A DNA stretch of 64,000 nt from Smittium culicis (taxonomy: Eukaryota > Kickxellomycota > Harpellomycetes > Harpellales > Legeriomycetaceae). Positions within the stretch are counted from its first letter, which is position 1, and the number at the start of each line of letters is the position of its first letter. The DNA lies in NCBI GenBank assembly GCA_001970855.1, contig LSSN01001469.1, positions 1 to 64,000 of the forward strand, read 5' to 3'. A program made the position numbers and the translations under genes. Below the pieces are notes generated by a model that ran no database searches, was not told where the DNA came from, and worked only from the letters and a program-made list of their open reading frames with translations. Below are positions 49,604-60,894 of this stretch, one piece after another.

Positions 49604-49629
49604 TTCGCGAATAACGAAGGTTATCTGTA
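49604..49629. repeat. right TIR of the Tigger-like element with TA target site
   Basis: TCGCGAATAACGAAGGTTAT followed by CTG and TA is the counterpart of 31-55. The reverse complement CAGATAACCTTCGTTATT would be the element's outer end. It lies 250 bp outside the transposase N-terminus. The left TIR was not found. Confidence 0.6.
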
Positions 49630-51941
49630 CTTATATTAGATTATCATTACGCTTTAAATTTAACCTATATACCAAACTACTATTATTACTATTATAAAAG
49701 TAAACACCGATTCATTTTACTCTAAAACATTAGTATGTTAAAATTTACTCTCATTAATTTTTTATTAATTTTCGGAATAAAAGTAAACAAGTTTTGTTAA
49801 AGCTTAAAATATAAGGCTTTTTTATATAATAAAATTGAAAACAAAACATACTTCCAAAAAGACTGTTAATATATTAATCGCAACACATAAAAAGTATATA
49901 ATTTCTTTAACTACTTGGTATAAAAACCACAGCTAAATAATAAATTTAAAGTTGAATTAGGAATAAAAAATAGAATCAATACTTTTTTGCCGGTTGGATA
50001 TTTTTGCAAAAGACAAGATAAGGAAAGGGTTTTATTAGCTTGGACTGTTTTATAAGTTGTACATTTTCCTATTTTTTAGATAGGGAGTTTTATTACTGGG
50101 CTTAAACTTGGCACATTTTGAGTATCGAATAAGAAAATAATATTAAATGTGACCTATCTCGTATTTAAAATATGAGAAATTAAATATTCTTAATGCATAA
50201 ATTTGGACGCATTTGGGATTTGCATTATTTTAGTTGCCAAATAAATCCGAAGCATCAAAGAAAATAATTGATTATAAAAAATTTAATAATTCATTACTTA
50301 TTCTTCTTAGGCTGTGAGTGCGTGCATTTTATCCGTAATAGTTAAAAATGTGATTTATTTTATTAAAATTTTTGGACTAAATTTCCAATATTAGGTAAAA
50401 AATTTACAAATACAATGTAATAAAAGATTGGCAGAATTGAGTAATCTACTCGATTATTCGAGGCCATTTATAAATCAAATAAGAAAACAGGCAGAGATAA
50501 TACGCTTAGTTTTAAGCGTGCGTTCGATAGAGTACACTTTTTATATTGATTTCGAGCTTATTGCAGTTGCTCAAGCGAATATCAAATCTAGGCTGTTATA
50601 TTCAACGTCTACATATATACTAGAGGCAAAATTTTTAATGGATACAAGCCAAGAAAAAAAATTTTAATTTTTTGATTTGAACCAATTAATGCGAAATATA
50701 TCCAATTTGGACTTTTAAGGATGCTAAAATATTGTGTAGTGGCACTAACACATAATATATAAAAAAGTTTATAGCTATAGATTTTATGGCTAAACTTTAA
50801 TTATCTGGAGATTCGTTAGCCTCTGAAAAGGATTATTCCAGCAATTGAAAATGTACTGTTAACGTGTAAGTGTATGAGGGGGGGAGGTGTATGGCACTTC
50901 AGACTCATCTTTCATGCCGCTATAGAGAGGTTATAAGTTTGTGATATGGGCGATTCTGAACAAAGAAAGCATTTTGTTGCAGCTTTAAATTATTAAAACG
51001 AATACTTTACAAATTAAAAATTATTATTGGCTGAATTCTAAAGGCATATTAATTTTTCTATTAATTATTTCATTTAATAAATACTATTTGCTGAAAAAAA
51101 AAACTAGGTTCTGTTTATTGGATGAATTGAAATATGAAATTTCATTCAATGCAACTCTTTATACATAAAAGCGCGCTCTTCGTAAAAGAGTTCCCCATAT
51201 GATGGTTTTTAGGTCAAATAATCACGTAGATGCTTAGCGCGAATTGATGTCTTAATTGTGGCACAGCAGCTGCTCAGCTTCTAGTTTTTTACCGCCCTTT
51301 CTTTATTCTTTAATTATAGATTTAGTACGTGTATTAATGTTTAAGCTTTGGGAATATAAATGCGGGGTTGCTATAATCATCAAGAATGCTACTCAAGAAA
51401 AGTTAACAGCGATGGGAAAAGAAAAGAAAAAAAAAACGTTCATTTTTTTTATTCGGTAAAGATTTTTATTTAGCTCTTTTATTCGCTATATAGTCTTAAT
51501 CGATGGAATAAAACACGTAAATTCGTTTATTTTTTAGGTACATTAGCTTTTTTTTTTTCAGATTTTTTTTAATTAAAAACAAAGATGTTAATTGTTCATA
51601 TTTTATGGGATTAATCGTCATTCTTGAAGGATTTGGGTCAATTGGATTGTTAAATTTCGCAATACTTAACTCCATCTAGCCAAGAAATGAGTATTGGTAT
51701 AACTGACACCAAAAAAAAAAAAAAAGCGAAAACAAACAAGAAAATTCAGTTTGGATTATTTGTGTATTTGAATATTTTTCGGGATGTATGGATTATGCGA
51801 AAATTAGTAATATATTTTTATATCGAGAATAACCAGTTATTTAAACGCAAATTAAATATACAATGGAAAAAAATGGATGTTGAGAGATATTTAGTGGCGT
51901 GTTAGGAAGATTGAAAGATGGGGAAGTGGCGTGGACATTAA
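49630..51941. other. intergenic, no convincing gene
   Basis: AT-rich to about 50300, then somewhat less so. A 79-codon frame at 50428-50667 (plus) looks partly protein-like but begins with TTG and has no domain. The 51256-51459 and 51687-51905 frames look like chance. Confidence 0.5.
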
Positions 51942-53843
51942 CTAGGAGTGAAATATTTTAATAAACTGGTCAGTGACGACTCTGTAGCCGCAAGATGGGC
52001 AGAGCGACGAGCGTTTATTGATTTTATTGTAGCAATCAGAGCACATTGAGTGGCCGCACGAAGAGGCCATAATAACAGAGTCTGAATAAAATGGGGAGGT
52101 GCATGCGTTGCAAACAATTTCAAGATTTTCGGTATCAACGGGGCACGCAATTGTGCAGTCTTCATTGCATGATGAGGATTGAGTTTGCGGGTCGGGACTT
52201 GAACTGGGTGCAGTTGGGAGTTGTGGGGTACTTGGTTTGAGTTTTTTGGAGTCGTGGTAGTCATCGTAGTAATATTCTTCAGTGTTGATTGGCGGTACGT
52301 CTCTAGAGTGAGTGCCTAGATTAGCGACTTTCTTTTCTCTAGCCGAAACGGTCCTTTTTTTGATCTTCTTTTCTCTAATATTTTGTAAATTTGGGTCGTC
52401 ATCCAAACTTAGCAAGAAGGAGTAGTCAGATAGGAGGTCGTCATTTAGGCCGTAGCTGAGTGGAGTGTCGACGTTTGAGTTTAGATTCAGGATACCTGTT
52501 AAATAGCTTATGGCGCTTTGACCAAGGTTATATGAATTGGAGGAGAAACGGGTGGGGAGATTGAGGAGTTGGTTAAGAGTGCTGCGAAAATAGCTTGGGG
52601 GATCAGAAGGGTCTAAAAAGTCGAATTCGTTTTCAAAGTTTGCAGAGAAAGATTCATAGTCTAAGTCGCCACTGGAGTAAACGAGTTTAAATGTGTTGTA
52701 ACTGTTCATGAGCAATAGCCTGGTTTGGCTTCTGGATATTAGAATATTTGATTCAGTTTGGAGAAAGTTGTATTCATTCACGTCCTCGACTTCAATCAGG
52801 GTTAAAGAGACATTGTTTCTGTTTGTTATAGATCTTCTGCTAATGATATTTGAGGAAGTTTCAAGAAGAGAGGAACCAGCGCTGCTGGAGGTGGGGCTGT
52901 CTTCATTTATTGATATGAAGCTGTTGGGATTATTTCTATTAGCAGGAGTAGATGTGGATGGAGGGTCAATGATTGTAGTGTATCGATTTGAGATATCGAT
53001 TGGGGACATAGAGTGTTGGGGTAAGAAGCCAGACAGCTGGATCATTCTTCGCCTTATTAGGTGGCTGTTTAAGCTATTTCTTAAGTTGTTGTTTAAATTT
53101 AGTGAATCATTAGTTTGAGAATTTCTGGTGTTTGATGCTGTTCTTAATAAGCTATTATTATTATTGGAGTTTGTGATATTTTGTGGGCGAAATGGCCGGT
53201 TAGTAGCAGTAGATCTATTTTGGCTTACAAGATTTCTTATGGGGCTGGTGTTAGATGTTAGATCAATAACGGGTGCGTCGGTGGTATGGCCAGGAGTGGT
53301 TGACGAGTTTAAAGGGCGGCGGTTGCGGTTGGCGTTAGCAAATCTATTTGTAATTCTGAGGGCAGCGTGTAAAGCGGAACTGTAAGATCTAGAGCCAGGG
53401 TTGAGAGAGGTTTGATTCTGGGTTAAATCAGGTAAAATAGAAATGTCGTCAGAAGTGGAGGATATTAATGAGTTCGGGGTATTTTGGTTTGCAGAAAAGT
53501 GTTCAATGTCAATAGGAGTAGAAGCAGATTGAAAAAGTTCAGGATCATTAGAAAATTCGGAGCAAATGGAGGAGTCTTGATTAGAGTTTAGGGAGGAATG
53601 GGAGCTAGAGGTGGTGGTAATATCGTTGTCTAAAAAATGAGAATGTATGCTGAGGGAGCTGGAATCGTCAAAGAAACTGTTATCGTCGATGACTACTACA
53701 GAATCAGAGTCAGAGTTATTTGGGGAGTAGTGATCACTCAAGACATATTGGGTAGAATCGAAGGAGTTATCTATAAGGTCTATTTCTGTTATTGAGGAGT
53801 TGCTCGGGTTGTATTGGTTAGTTAAATCGATTGTCGTGCTCAT
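51942..53843 (-). CDS. RING-finger E3 ligase with N-terminal SUMO-interacting motifs (STUbL-like), 633 aa
   Basis: The C-terminus is a C3HC4 RING: Cys578, 581, 596, His598, Cys601, 604, 615, 618, including CNACTSPF, SSCGHSMCSDC and LCPSCGYR. The N-terminal 200 residues are disordered and contain four SUMO-interacting-motif-like cores: TIDLT (4-8), IDLID (21-25), VVVIDD (49-54) and VIDLTS (191-196), each next to S/D-rich sequence. A SIM array plus a C-terminal RING is the plan of SUMO-targeted ubiquitin ligases (Slx8, Rfp1/2, RNF4), nuclear enzymes that ubiquitinate SUMO-conjugated proteins in DNA repair. The middle is N/S-rich with a basic patch (KKIKKR). The gene is intronless from an ATG. 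The STUbL role is inferred from architecture. The RING itself is certain. Confidence 0.85.
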   Translation of the reverse strand: MSTTIDLTNQYNPSNSSITEIDLIDNSFDSTQYVLSDHYSPNNSDSDSVVVIDDNSFFDDSSSLSIHSHFLDNDITTTSSSHSSLNSNQDSSICSEFSNDPELFQSASTPIDIEHFSANQNTPNSLISSTSDDISILPDLTQNQTSLNPGSRSYSSALHAALRITNRFANANRNRRPLNSSTTPGHTTDAPVIDLTSNTSPIRNLVSQNRSTATNRPFRPQNITNSNNNNSLLRTASNTRNSQTNDSLNLNNNLRNSLNSHLIRRRMIQLSGFLPQHSMSPIDISNRYTTIIDPPSTSTPANRNNPNSFISINEDSPTSSSAGSSLLETSSNIISRRSITNRNNVSLTLIEVEDVNEYNFLQTESNILISRSQTRLLLMNSYNTFKLVYSSGDLDYESFSANFENEFDFLDPSDPPSYFRSTLNQLLNLPTRFSSNSYNLGQSAISYLTGILNLNSNVDTPLSYGLNDDLLSDYSFLLSLDDDPNLQNIREKKIKKRTVSAREKKVANLGTHSRDVPPINTEEYYYDDYHDSKKLKPSTPQLPTAPSSSPDPQTQSSSCNEDCTIACPVDTENLEIVCNACTSPFYSDSVIMASSCGHSMCSDCYNKINKRSSLCPSCGYRVVTDQFIKIFHS

Positions 53844-55288
53844 TTCAAAAAATAAATAATACTTATTGGAACGTGTGGTACTCTAATAATTTAGTATGAT
53901 CAGGCGATTAAAGAAATCTGGTTGGATAAAGATAGGATACGATTCAAAAAAGAGGAATGAGGGTATGCAGAAGAAAAGGATCTGATTAGATTAATAGCAA
54001 GCTAGTTTTATGTGATTGTAAAGGAAGGGTGATTGCAATCGGTTAATGGTTATGGTATCGAAATGAAGGAGTACAAAAACTGGCCAAGAGTAAAAAAAAA
54101 AAGAGGGAGGATGAAGAAAAGAAAAGAAAAGAATATGGGAGTTAATCGAGAGGGGGATGGAGTGTTGGCGGGAGGAGATATATCTATACTATAACAATTG
54201 AAGAGACAAAAAAAAAAAAAACCAGGGCGAGATATCAAAAAACCGAATATTTAAAAAGAGGCTAAAGGGAAAAAAAAAAAAAAAAGAATGTTCATAGCAG
54301 CATAAAAGCAGAGCCTCGTCGATACAATTGGCCAGCCATTCAGTATCTTGCTCCAATTTCCAATTAAAAAAAAAAACACAAAAAAGCGTGCGGTGATTGG
54401 GCATACAAGTGCGAGCATCTCTATAAGAAGATATATAAAAAAAAAAATTATAGGGGAACCTCGCCACAACCAAAATCTGTTCCTGTATCTCCTCCACACA
54501 CACAAAACGTCTCGACCATTGCCGACTGCAAATTCGAGCCGGTTCCATTTAGCCATCTATTAGGTTAATTAGCAAGGGTCCCAGATGAAAGGTCTGGTTT
54601 CGCGAGGGGATGGAAGGACGGTATGGGGAGTGAGAGACTACCTAGCACCTCAGCCCACTGCCCACCGCACACCTCCAGGCCTCGAAGTATAGAGCGCCAG
54701 TTGTAATGGAAAAAAAATAAAAAAAGTTGCAGGGTTGTTGGTTGGCAGCAAAAGGCCCTATTAGTCTGCACTTGAGCAACAGAAAGCCGCATCTCTCCCC
54801 AATCCAGACGACCAATATATAAAAAAAGGTGTGTGGGGGTGGGGAGAGGAGTGAGCGGGATTGAAATGGGCCAAAATTTAGCCGAGTTAATTTCGTATCT
54901 ATTATAAAATAGCCTTTTATTTTTGATAAAAAAAAAAGCGTTTTGTTGTATTGGCTATTTAGTAGAGAAGTTTTTAAATTTAGTCCAATTGAATAATTTA
55001 AATTAAGGCATAGTGTTGAAGTGTCATTTCTTAGCTGAAATGAACGAATATAATTATTTCTCGATGGGTAAATATACTATCAAAACACCAGAAAAAAATA
55101 AAAAAAACCACAGTTTGGAAGAAGAGATGGTGTAAAGTTAAAAGTACTAAAAAAATGAAAAGCATAGCACAAATCTGTATATACATAATCATTGGGGCGA
55201 GAAGACTGCCACTATTGCTGGAAGCCATTCCATCCTGTGTGAGGAGCGTAGACTACATTCAAAAAAAAAAAAAAAAACCAGCGGAAGT
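53844..55288. other. intergenic; promoter of the RING gene, GC-richer patch at 54460-54800
   Basis: Contains purine/pyrimidine tracts (54090-54280) next to the RING gene start. A GC-richer stretch (54460-54800) breaks into several overlapping minus-strand frames, none with a recognisable domain. I could not make a spliced model. It may be 5' leader or promoter sequence, or a small unrecognised gene. Confidence 0.45.
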
Positions 55289-56611
55289 TCAAATAACGAG
55301 ATGATTGAAAGAGCTAGCTAGCGTGTTAGAGTTCGATGCTGGTGACGATGTAGATGGTTTGGGCGCGCTTTTAGTTATTTTTTTCAGTTTACTGTTTTCC
55401 TTCTGCTTTTGTTTAGCCAGCTGCTTCTTTGCGCTCGACGACAATCTCGTGCCTTTGCTCGCCTCTCCCAAGGATGAGCTTTTTTTACCGCGCGATGATG
55501 CTTTTGTTCCGCCAGCTTGCTTCTTATCACTTTTCAACCTGCATTCTAGGTTTTGATCTTGCTTTACAGCTGCTGGCGGCTGGTCCTGATTTACCGCTGC
55601 TGGTGGATTGTGAGCGAACGGATCTCCGAAATCGTCTGAATTGTATATTTCTTCAATCACACTATCAACATTCCCATTGAACTTCGTCAGTAACTTCCTG
55701 ATTATTGCCAGATCCTCAACCCCAGTTGCTTGAACTATCGCCTTCTCTTTTGATATCTGCTTCTTGCTTCTTACAGCTTCGACTTCCTCCACGTTTTGCT
55801 TAGACGATGAAAATTCTAGCTTTTTTTGTTTTGTTTGTTTTTTTTTTTTTCATAGTTATAGAAAAGTATGTCATGTTTAGTATATATAGATATATTGGCT
55901 GATCTTTTAGTGCAATAATAAAAAAAATAAAAAGTACATACGTTTATCTCCGGTGGCCCATAGTGCGGCCCATCAATCTTTCGGACCGATGAGTAGTGCT
56001 CATAGTCATGGTACCTTTTAATAAAAGAATAAAAACGATCCATTTTCAAGATAAAAATAAAAAACAAGATCAACTAAAAAAATTAAAAAAAAATAGGTTA
56101 CGCTATATGCACAGTATTCGAATCGCCATTTTCGCAATCAATAGCGAAAACCGTTCCCCCGGCCTGATACACTTTTATGTTGACGCCGTACTGCCTCGAA
56201 AACGCCACTAGCTCCATATTCCCGCCGAACACGCCGTCTTTCCGCATATTCGATACGTAACTATCGAATTCAGTGTCGATAAATGGCTCGAAATCCTGCT
56301 TGTTTGATAGTATGAACATACATACATTATGGCGGATTTGACTATGTTTTGATGTGTCCCCATAATACTGATCGGATAGCGCCCTAATTTTTTTTTTTTA
56401 GTTTTTTTTTAATTATTTGGTTTTGTAGAGAACACGATTTAAAAAATTAATAAGTCGGAAGCAATAGCATCTAATAAAATGCGTTTAAGCTAGCTGCGCT
56501 GTTGATTTACCTAAATAAACAATTTCCATCGCCAAGTATTTCTTTGCAGTACAAACCGGATTCCTTTAATGAAGTCTCCAAATCGTTCGAAATACATTGC
56601 TCGTTTTTAGC
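55289..56611 (-). CDS. OTU-family deubiquitinase with UBA-like region, OTUD3-like (5' end unresolved)
   Basis: Exons by hand: 56511-56611, 56102-56383, 55942-56014, 55289-55819. They join in frame into 329 codons (donors GTAAAT, GTAACC, GTATGT). The catalytic core reads LGDGNCLFR, joined across the intron to ALSDQYYG (DGNC with the nucleophile Cys). The typical KQDFEPFID and MRKDGVFGGNMELVAFSRQY follow, and the catalytic His is in YEHYSSVRK. The last exon has a UBA-like segment (AIVQATGVEDLAIIRKLLTK), then a long K/S-rich basic tail. This order is that of OTUD3. It cleaves ubiquitin from proteins, probably in the cytosol or nucleus. The first exon is missing: a candidate MKSLRK at about 56924-56941 ends in a donor, but its phase does not join 56611 without a stop. 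Confidence 0.85.
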
Positions 56612-57383
56612 CTTTTTATTTTAAAAAAAAAGTAGAAAAGCGCAAAGTTTAAATATAAATAATAAATTAGGAAACATTGGTGAGTATTGTAAGTACTGGG
56701 CAAATAGAAAAGTATCGATATTGCGTACTTTGTTTCTGATTAGTTTATCAGCTAGATTGAAGCAGGTTTAGCGTAGGTGGTTAAATGGGTAATATATATG
56801 CAAATTTTAAAAAGTATCAGAATTAAGAATTAAATAACCAAGGCTGGAGTGGTGTAATCAGGGGAGGGGGGAAAAAAATTAAAGTTTTTATTTTTTTTTT
56901 ATGGTATTACCTTTGCGTAAACTTTTCATGGTTTTATATTTGTAATTTCTAAGAGGTATAGAGGGAGGTGAGTTTAGTTTATATTATTTTTTTGCTTTAT
57001 ATATACAATTACGTGATTTTGAAATAATAAAAAAAGAAAGGTTATTTTAGTATATTTACATAAAAAAAAAAAGAAAAGTTTTGAACAAATATGAGATTAG
57101 TTTTATAAGGAATATTAGTTATTAGGAAAAAAATGAAGATTAAAACCAATCGGATCATTGGAATAGTTAGAGAATAAATTATTATAAGATAAAAAAATAT
57201 AATTATCTAGATATATTTGAGTATAAAATTATTTTGGGAAAAAAGAAAACGATAATTAAAAGAGAAAAGAGAATGGTAAAAATATGGATATATGTATGAT
57301 ATAAAAGTTTTAAAGTCGAATGCAAAAGGAGGGGGAGGAGGGTGCAAGGAATAATATAGGCTAAAAGAAGTGGGAGAAGCAAA
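56612..57383. other. spacer; should contain the first exon of the OTU gene
   Basis: AT-rich with poly-A/T runs. The OTU gene must begin here on the minus strand, but I could not place its start codon. The part next to 57383 is the 3' end of the IDO gene. Confidence 0.5.
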
Positions 57384-58973
57384 TTATAGTCTGGTGGAAA
57401 TAGTTTCGTCGCGGACATGTTTGAGGAAAGAGATGGCATCAGTTCCACCAGTTCCAAGAACAGTTTGGTCGTCGTCGACTTGCTTTGCGAGACCGTTTAC
57501 AGAGGCAGGATTTGGGGATTTGGATTGAGTATCAGCAGCAGGAGCGGGAGTCACAGGAGCAGGAGCAGGAGCAGGGGCTACGGGGGCAGCAGGAGCGGGT
57601 GTTGGTTTGAGGGATCTGTTTGTGGTGGGATTGACGGTGCTTTTAGCTTGGTTGACGATATATATTCTTACGATATCGATATGGGCGTCCCTGAAAGTTT
57701 TGAGTGCTGAGACGCAGCGGTTGTAAGCTTTGAGGAGATCTTTTTGGACAGAGATGGAAGAGTTAGATTTTTGGTTTGTTGCAGGGACTGATTCAGCGAT
57801 GTTGATAGATTCAGAGAATTGGGTGGGAGAAATATCAGAAACGTCGAGGGTGTTAATGAGGACGTATTCTCTGAAATTACAGGTGTTACCTAGATCGGTC
57901 AAGAATTGGCGGTGGGAGTAAGGCATGTACTCTCTCATTTTCAATAGGTAAGGGTTTCCAGGGGCTTGCTGGAAGGTATGATTGCGGCGCTGTGCTATTT
58001 CAGAAGTAGCGATTTTTTTGTCGTTTTGGACGTTTTGGTTGAAATCTTCGCTTAGACCTTGGTTGTCTGGGTAGTGTTTGACACCAAGGGCGATATCGAT
58101 GATTTGGATGGTAGAGCTTTGGGCAGCGCTGCCGCCAGAGAATTTCTTGAAGGAGTTAACTGGGGTGTTGCAGTCACCGTTAGGGTCGTAGACTTTGGCG
58201 TCTTTGTAAATAATACCGTTTTCTAAGCCAGCATCCTTCATGTTTTCCCAACCGGCGAGGTACTGTCTGGTTTTCCAGTAAAATAGATAGGGGTCGTTCT
58301 TTTCATACATTCTTGCGAGGATTTTAGTAACTTCGTTTATTGTGGATGTGAGATTGTTTAAACTTTCGATTGCGACTTGCTTGTTGTCGTGGATAGAGGC
58401 ATTGATCATTCTTCCGATAGATCTTAGCATTTCACCGCTTTTGGCTTCAATGGCGGTGGAGACGAGGTAGAACCAGCTTTCGTCGATAGAGCCAGTGAAT
58501 GTGAGCTGTGTGGCCAGATTCTGTAAATCAAGGGCGGCATTCTTTTCGAAAAGTCTCCAGTTCCATAGGACAACAGTAGCGTTAGTTACGATGGGACTAA
58601 TACCGACGTATCTAGAAACTTCACACCAAGGGACAGCTAAGCACGGGGGTAAGATTTCTTCTGCAGGCTGGTTGTGGCCCCAGACATAGGAGTGGCTTAA
58701 AAAGCTGAGTAGTACGCAGGCTCTTTGATATTCTCTTAGATTGGTTAGTCTATGAGTTGAAAGTTGAGGGAGCTTCAAAACTCTTTGCCTAAAGATTCCA
58801 GCCAATTGGAGGTGGACTACCTCAGCTGCTAGATCTTCCCAAGGCTTGTAGTATAAGTCAGGTAGCCTGCTGATGGGTTCTTCGAGAGGGAGGAAGCCGT
58901 TAACTAAATTGACATCATAGGCAGATAAACTTCTTGGCATGAAGTTCCATGAATTCATTTCATCTACGGCCAT
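57384..58973 (-). CDS. BNA2: indoleamine 2,3-dioxygenase (IDO), 529 aa
   Basis: A haem enzyme that opens the indole ring of tryptophan to N-formylkynurenine, the first step toward kynurenine and de novo NAD in fungi. Diagnostic segments are present: HSYVWGHNQPAEEILPPCLA, WNWRLFEKN, FYWKTRQYLAGW (with the substrate-contacting Phe and Arg), FSGGSAAQSS (280-287, haem-side loop) and MREYMPYSHRQFL, where His354 is the proximal haem ligand. The fold ends near residue 435. Extra features are an insertion around 300-330 and a C-terminal tail with a proline/alanine-rich linker (about 460-490) of unknown role. The gene is intronless with a clear ATG. IDO in cytosol is usual. Confidence 0.95.
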   Translation of the reverse strand: MAVDEMNSWNFMPRSLSAYDVNLVNGFLPLEEPISRLPDLYYKPWEDLAAEVVHLQLAGIFRQRVLKLPQLSTHRLTNLREYQRACVLLSFLSHSYVWGHNQPAEEILPPCLAVPWCEVSRYVGISPIVTNATVVLWNWRLFEKNAALDLQNLATQLTFTGSIDESWFYLVSTAIEAKSGEMLRSIGRMINASIHDNKQVAIESLNNLTSTINEVTKILARMYEKNDPYLFYWKTRQYLAGWENMKDAGLENGIIYKDAKVYDPNGDCNTPVNSFKKFSGGSAAQSSTIQIIDIALGVKHYPDNQGLSEDFNQNVQNDKKIATSEIAQRRNHTFQQAPGNPYLLKMREYMPYSHRQFLTDLGNTCNFREYVLINTLDVSDISPTQFSESINIAESVPATNQKSNSSISVQKDLLKAYNRCVSALKTFRDAHIDIVRIYIVNQAKSTVNPTTNRSLKPTPAPAAPVAPAPAPAPVTPAPAADTQSKSPNPASVNGLAKQVDDDQTVLGTGGTDAISFLKHVRDETISTRL

Positions 58974-60894
58974 TATTGATATATATAGGTTGATTATAGT
59001 ACACTTATTTTAGATATGAGGGGTTGATGCTTTATTCAACGGTTTAGAGAGAAAACAGAAAGGATGGTAAGTATGGGTAGGTTGAGAGTGAACTATTGAG
59101 AAAATAGGAAGGTAAGGCAGCGAAGGTATATTGTACGTATTCAATTTATTTATACAAGTCACGGGATTGCAGTGAGCAGGAGTAATAGATTTTAGAGATA
59201 AGTAATCTATTTAGGAGTAGGTATTTTGTTATTGATAAAAACCTGAATTAGTAGTTTGATGATTTTGTACGAATGGAGAGGAGGTTTAGCAGGTATTTAT
59301 AGAGAAACGACGTTTGTGGGTTTATACTTGTGCCCACAATAGGTATGTAACTTTTTAATCTCTATGCACTCAGTAAGTGTAATCAGAAAATGAATTATTG
59401 GATAAGTGAGTGAGTGAGTAAGCGCTTTTTATTTTAAAGGTTAGAGAAATTATAATGAGGGGGAGCAAAATGGTGCGCAAATTAAAATAGGTTGATTTGC
59501 TATTCCAAAAGTCACTTTGCGAGATAGGCAAATAAAGCGATTGGCCCGCCAACTCCGAGCCAATCCACCCCCGCTTTTCTGGGCTTAGTGACATAATACC
59601 TAATTACATACTAATAAAAGAGTATAAGAGCCAAAATAAAGGCGCATCATCCAGCCTTTGAATTCGCGGCAATTCTGGGCGGTTAGAAAGCGAATCGCAT
59701 CGATTAGGCAAAACGAAAAAAGATTTCTTCCCATTATTCCACCGCTTTTCTGCATATTTCGCTTCTTAGTCCATTTCTCTGCCTGCTTATTTGCCCAAAC
59801 CCTTTTAGTACTTTTTGTGACTATCCAATAGGAACTTATCGATACCCGCACCATCAAGCCCAATAATCTTCTCATCAATACCCAAAAATACCAAGTTCCA
59901 TTTTACGTAATTTTCTTACTGCTTTTTACCTGCTTACTTTATACTCTTTCCGACGCCAATACGCATACACTTTTTTATAATATCATAATTGGATACATCA
60001 ATTGATAATCACTAGCTACTGGGCGTATTAATGGTACTATCCAATAGTATATTATCATACAATAATATTTTATCTGCTTGTCATATCGTTGGATAATAAA
60101 AGTATTCCATAAAAAGTCAACGGCGCCTGAAACGGTTAAACTCTCTCGCTCGCTAAAATAAAAGTAAAGATAGTGTGCTAAGCTTATATTTAACCCTTTT
60201 TAGCACTTTTGTCTCAGCTGACGAATATGCCCTCTCTTCCTATTCGTCCATATATCCGCTAACTTGCAAATAGCTTTTTATTACACCCTCCTAATTTGCT
60301 ACCAATTATCTAATATCCAATACACGTGCGAGTTTCACCTATGAAAAGTTTGTTTTCAAAGCGGTTGGCTAGCTTAAATCGTAATACACACATTAATTAG
60401 GCGTGCAATTTAGTGACACTTTTTCGTAGTTTCCCCCAATTTACTGCATTCGCCATTTACCATTAAAAATAAATAATTAAATACGCTTTTTTTCCCAAGT
60501 AGTGTTGCAACCAAAAAAAAATAAAATTAAAGGCATACTATTTAAATACCAAGTGCCATTTCGCAGTTTTTTTTTAATATAAAATTCGCAGAACAGAATT
60601 ATGGCGCCACTTTTCTGCCCCATACAACCCCTCTTGATCGCCCAAAAATGATTTCTATAGATATTCAAAAACGGATTAACGCTGCTGTTATAGTGACGTT
60701 TTTTTATACTGCACACTAAAGTAAGCTAAATACTACAAAAAATTAATCTGTCAACATAAAAACTCAGAATCTGAAAAAAAAACCCTGCTTATTACTCATA
60801 TTAATTATTATTGCTAACGAGACTACGAAATTGCCCTCACTATTGCTCGCCAAACATTTAAAAATGAAACCATGCATATTTTACTAAAAACTTT
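58974..60894. other. intergenic, upstream of IDO; no gene accepted
   Basis: Composition is less AT-rich than other spacers between about 59500 and 60400. The frames at 59370-59594 and 59600-59878 (minus) have no domain, and the second lacks an upstream context. Probably promoter and regulatory sequence of IDO plus the 3' flank of the capping gene. Confidence 0.5.

Noticed and set aside
50428..50667. 79-codon plus-strand frame
   Set aside because: TTG start, no domain, no neighbouring exons found.
54251..54556. Possible small cysteine-containing protein (a frame with VETFCVCGGDTG) upstream of the RING gene
   Set aside because: Introns needed to extend it would be under 40 nt, and no conserved fold could be recognised.
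59600..59878. 92-codon minus-strand frame upstream of IDO
   Set aside because: No domain and no supporting context; treated as spacer.
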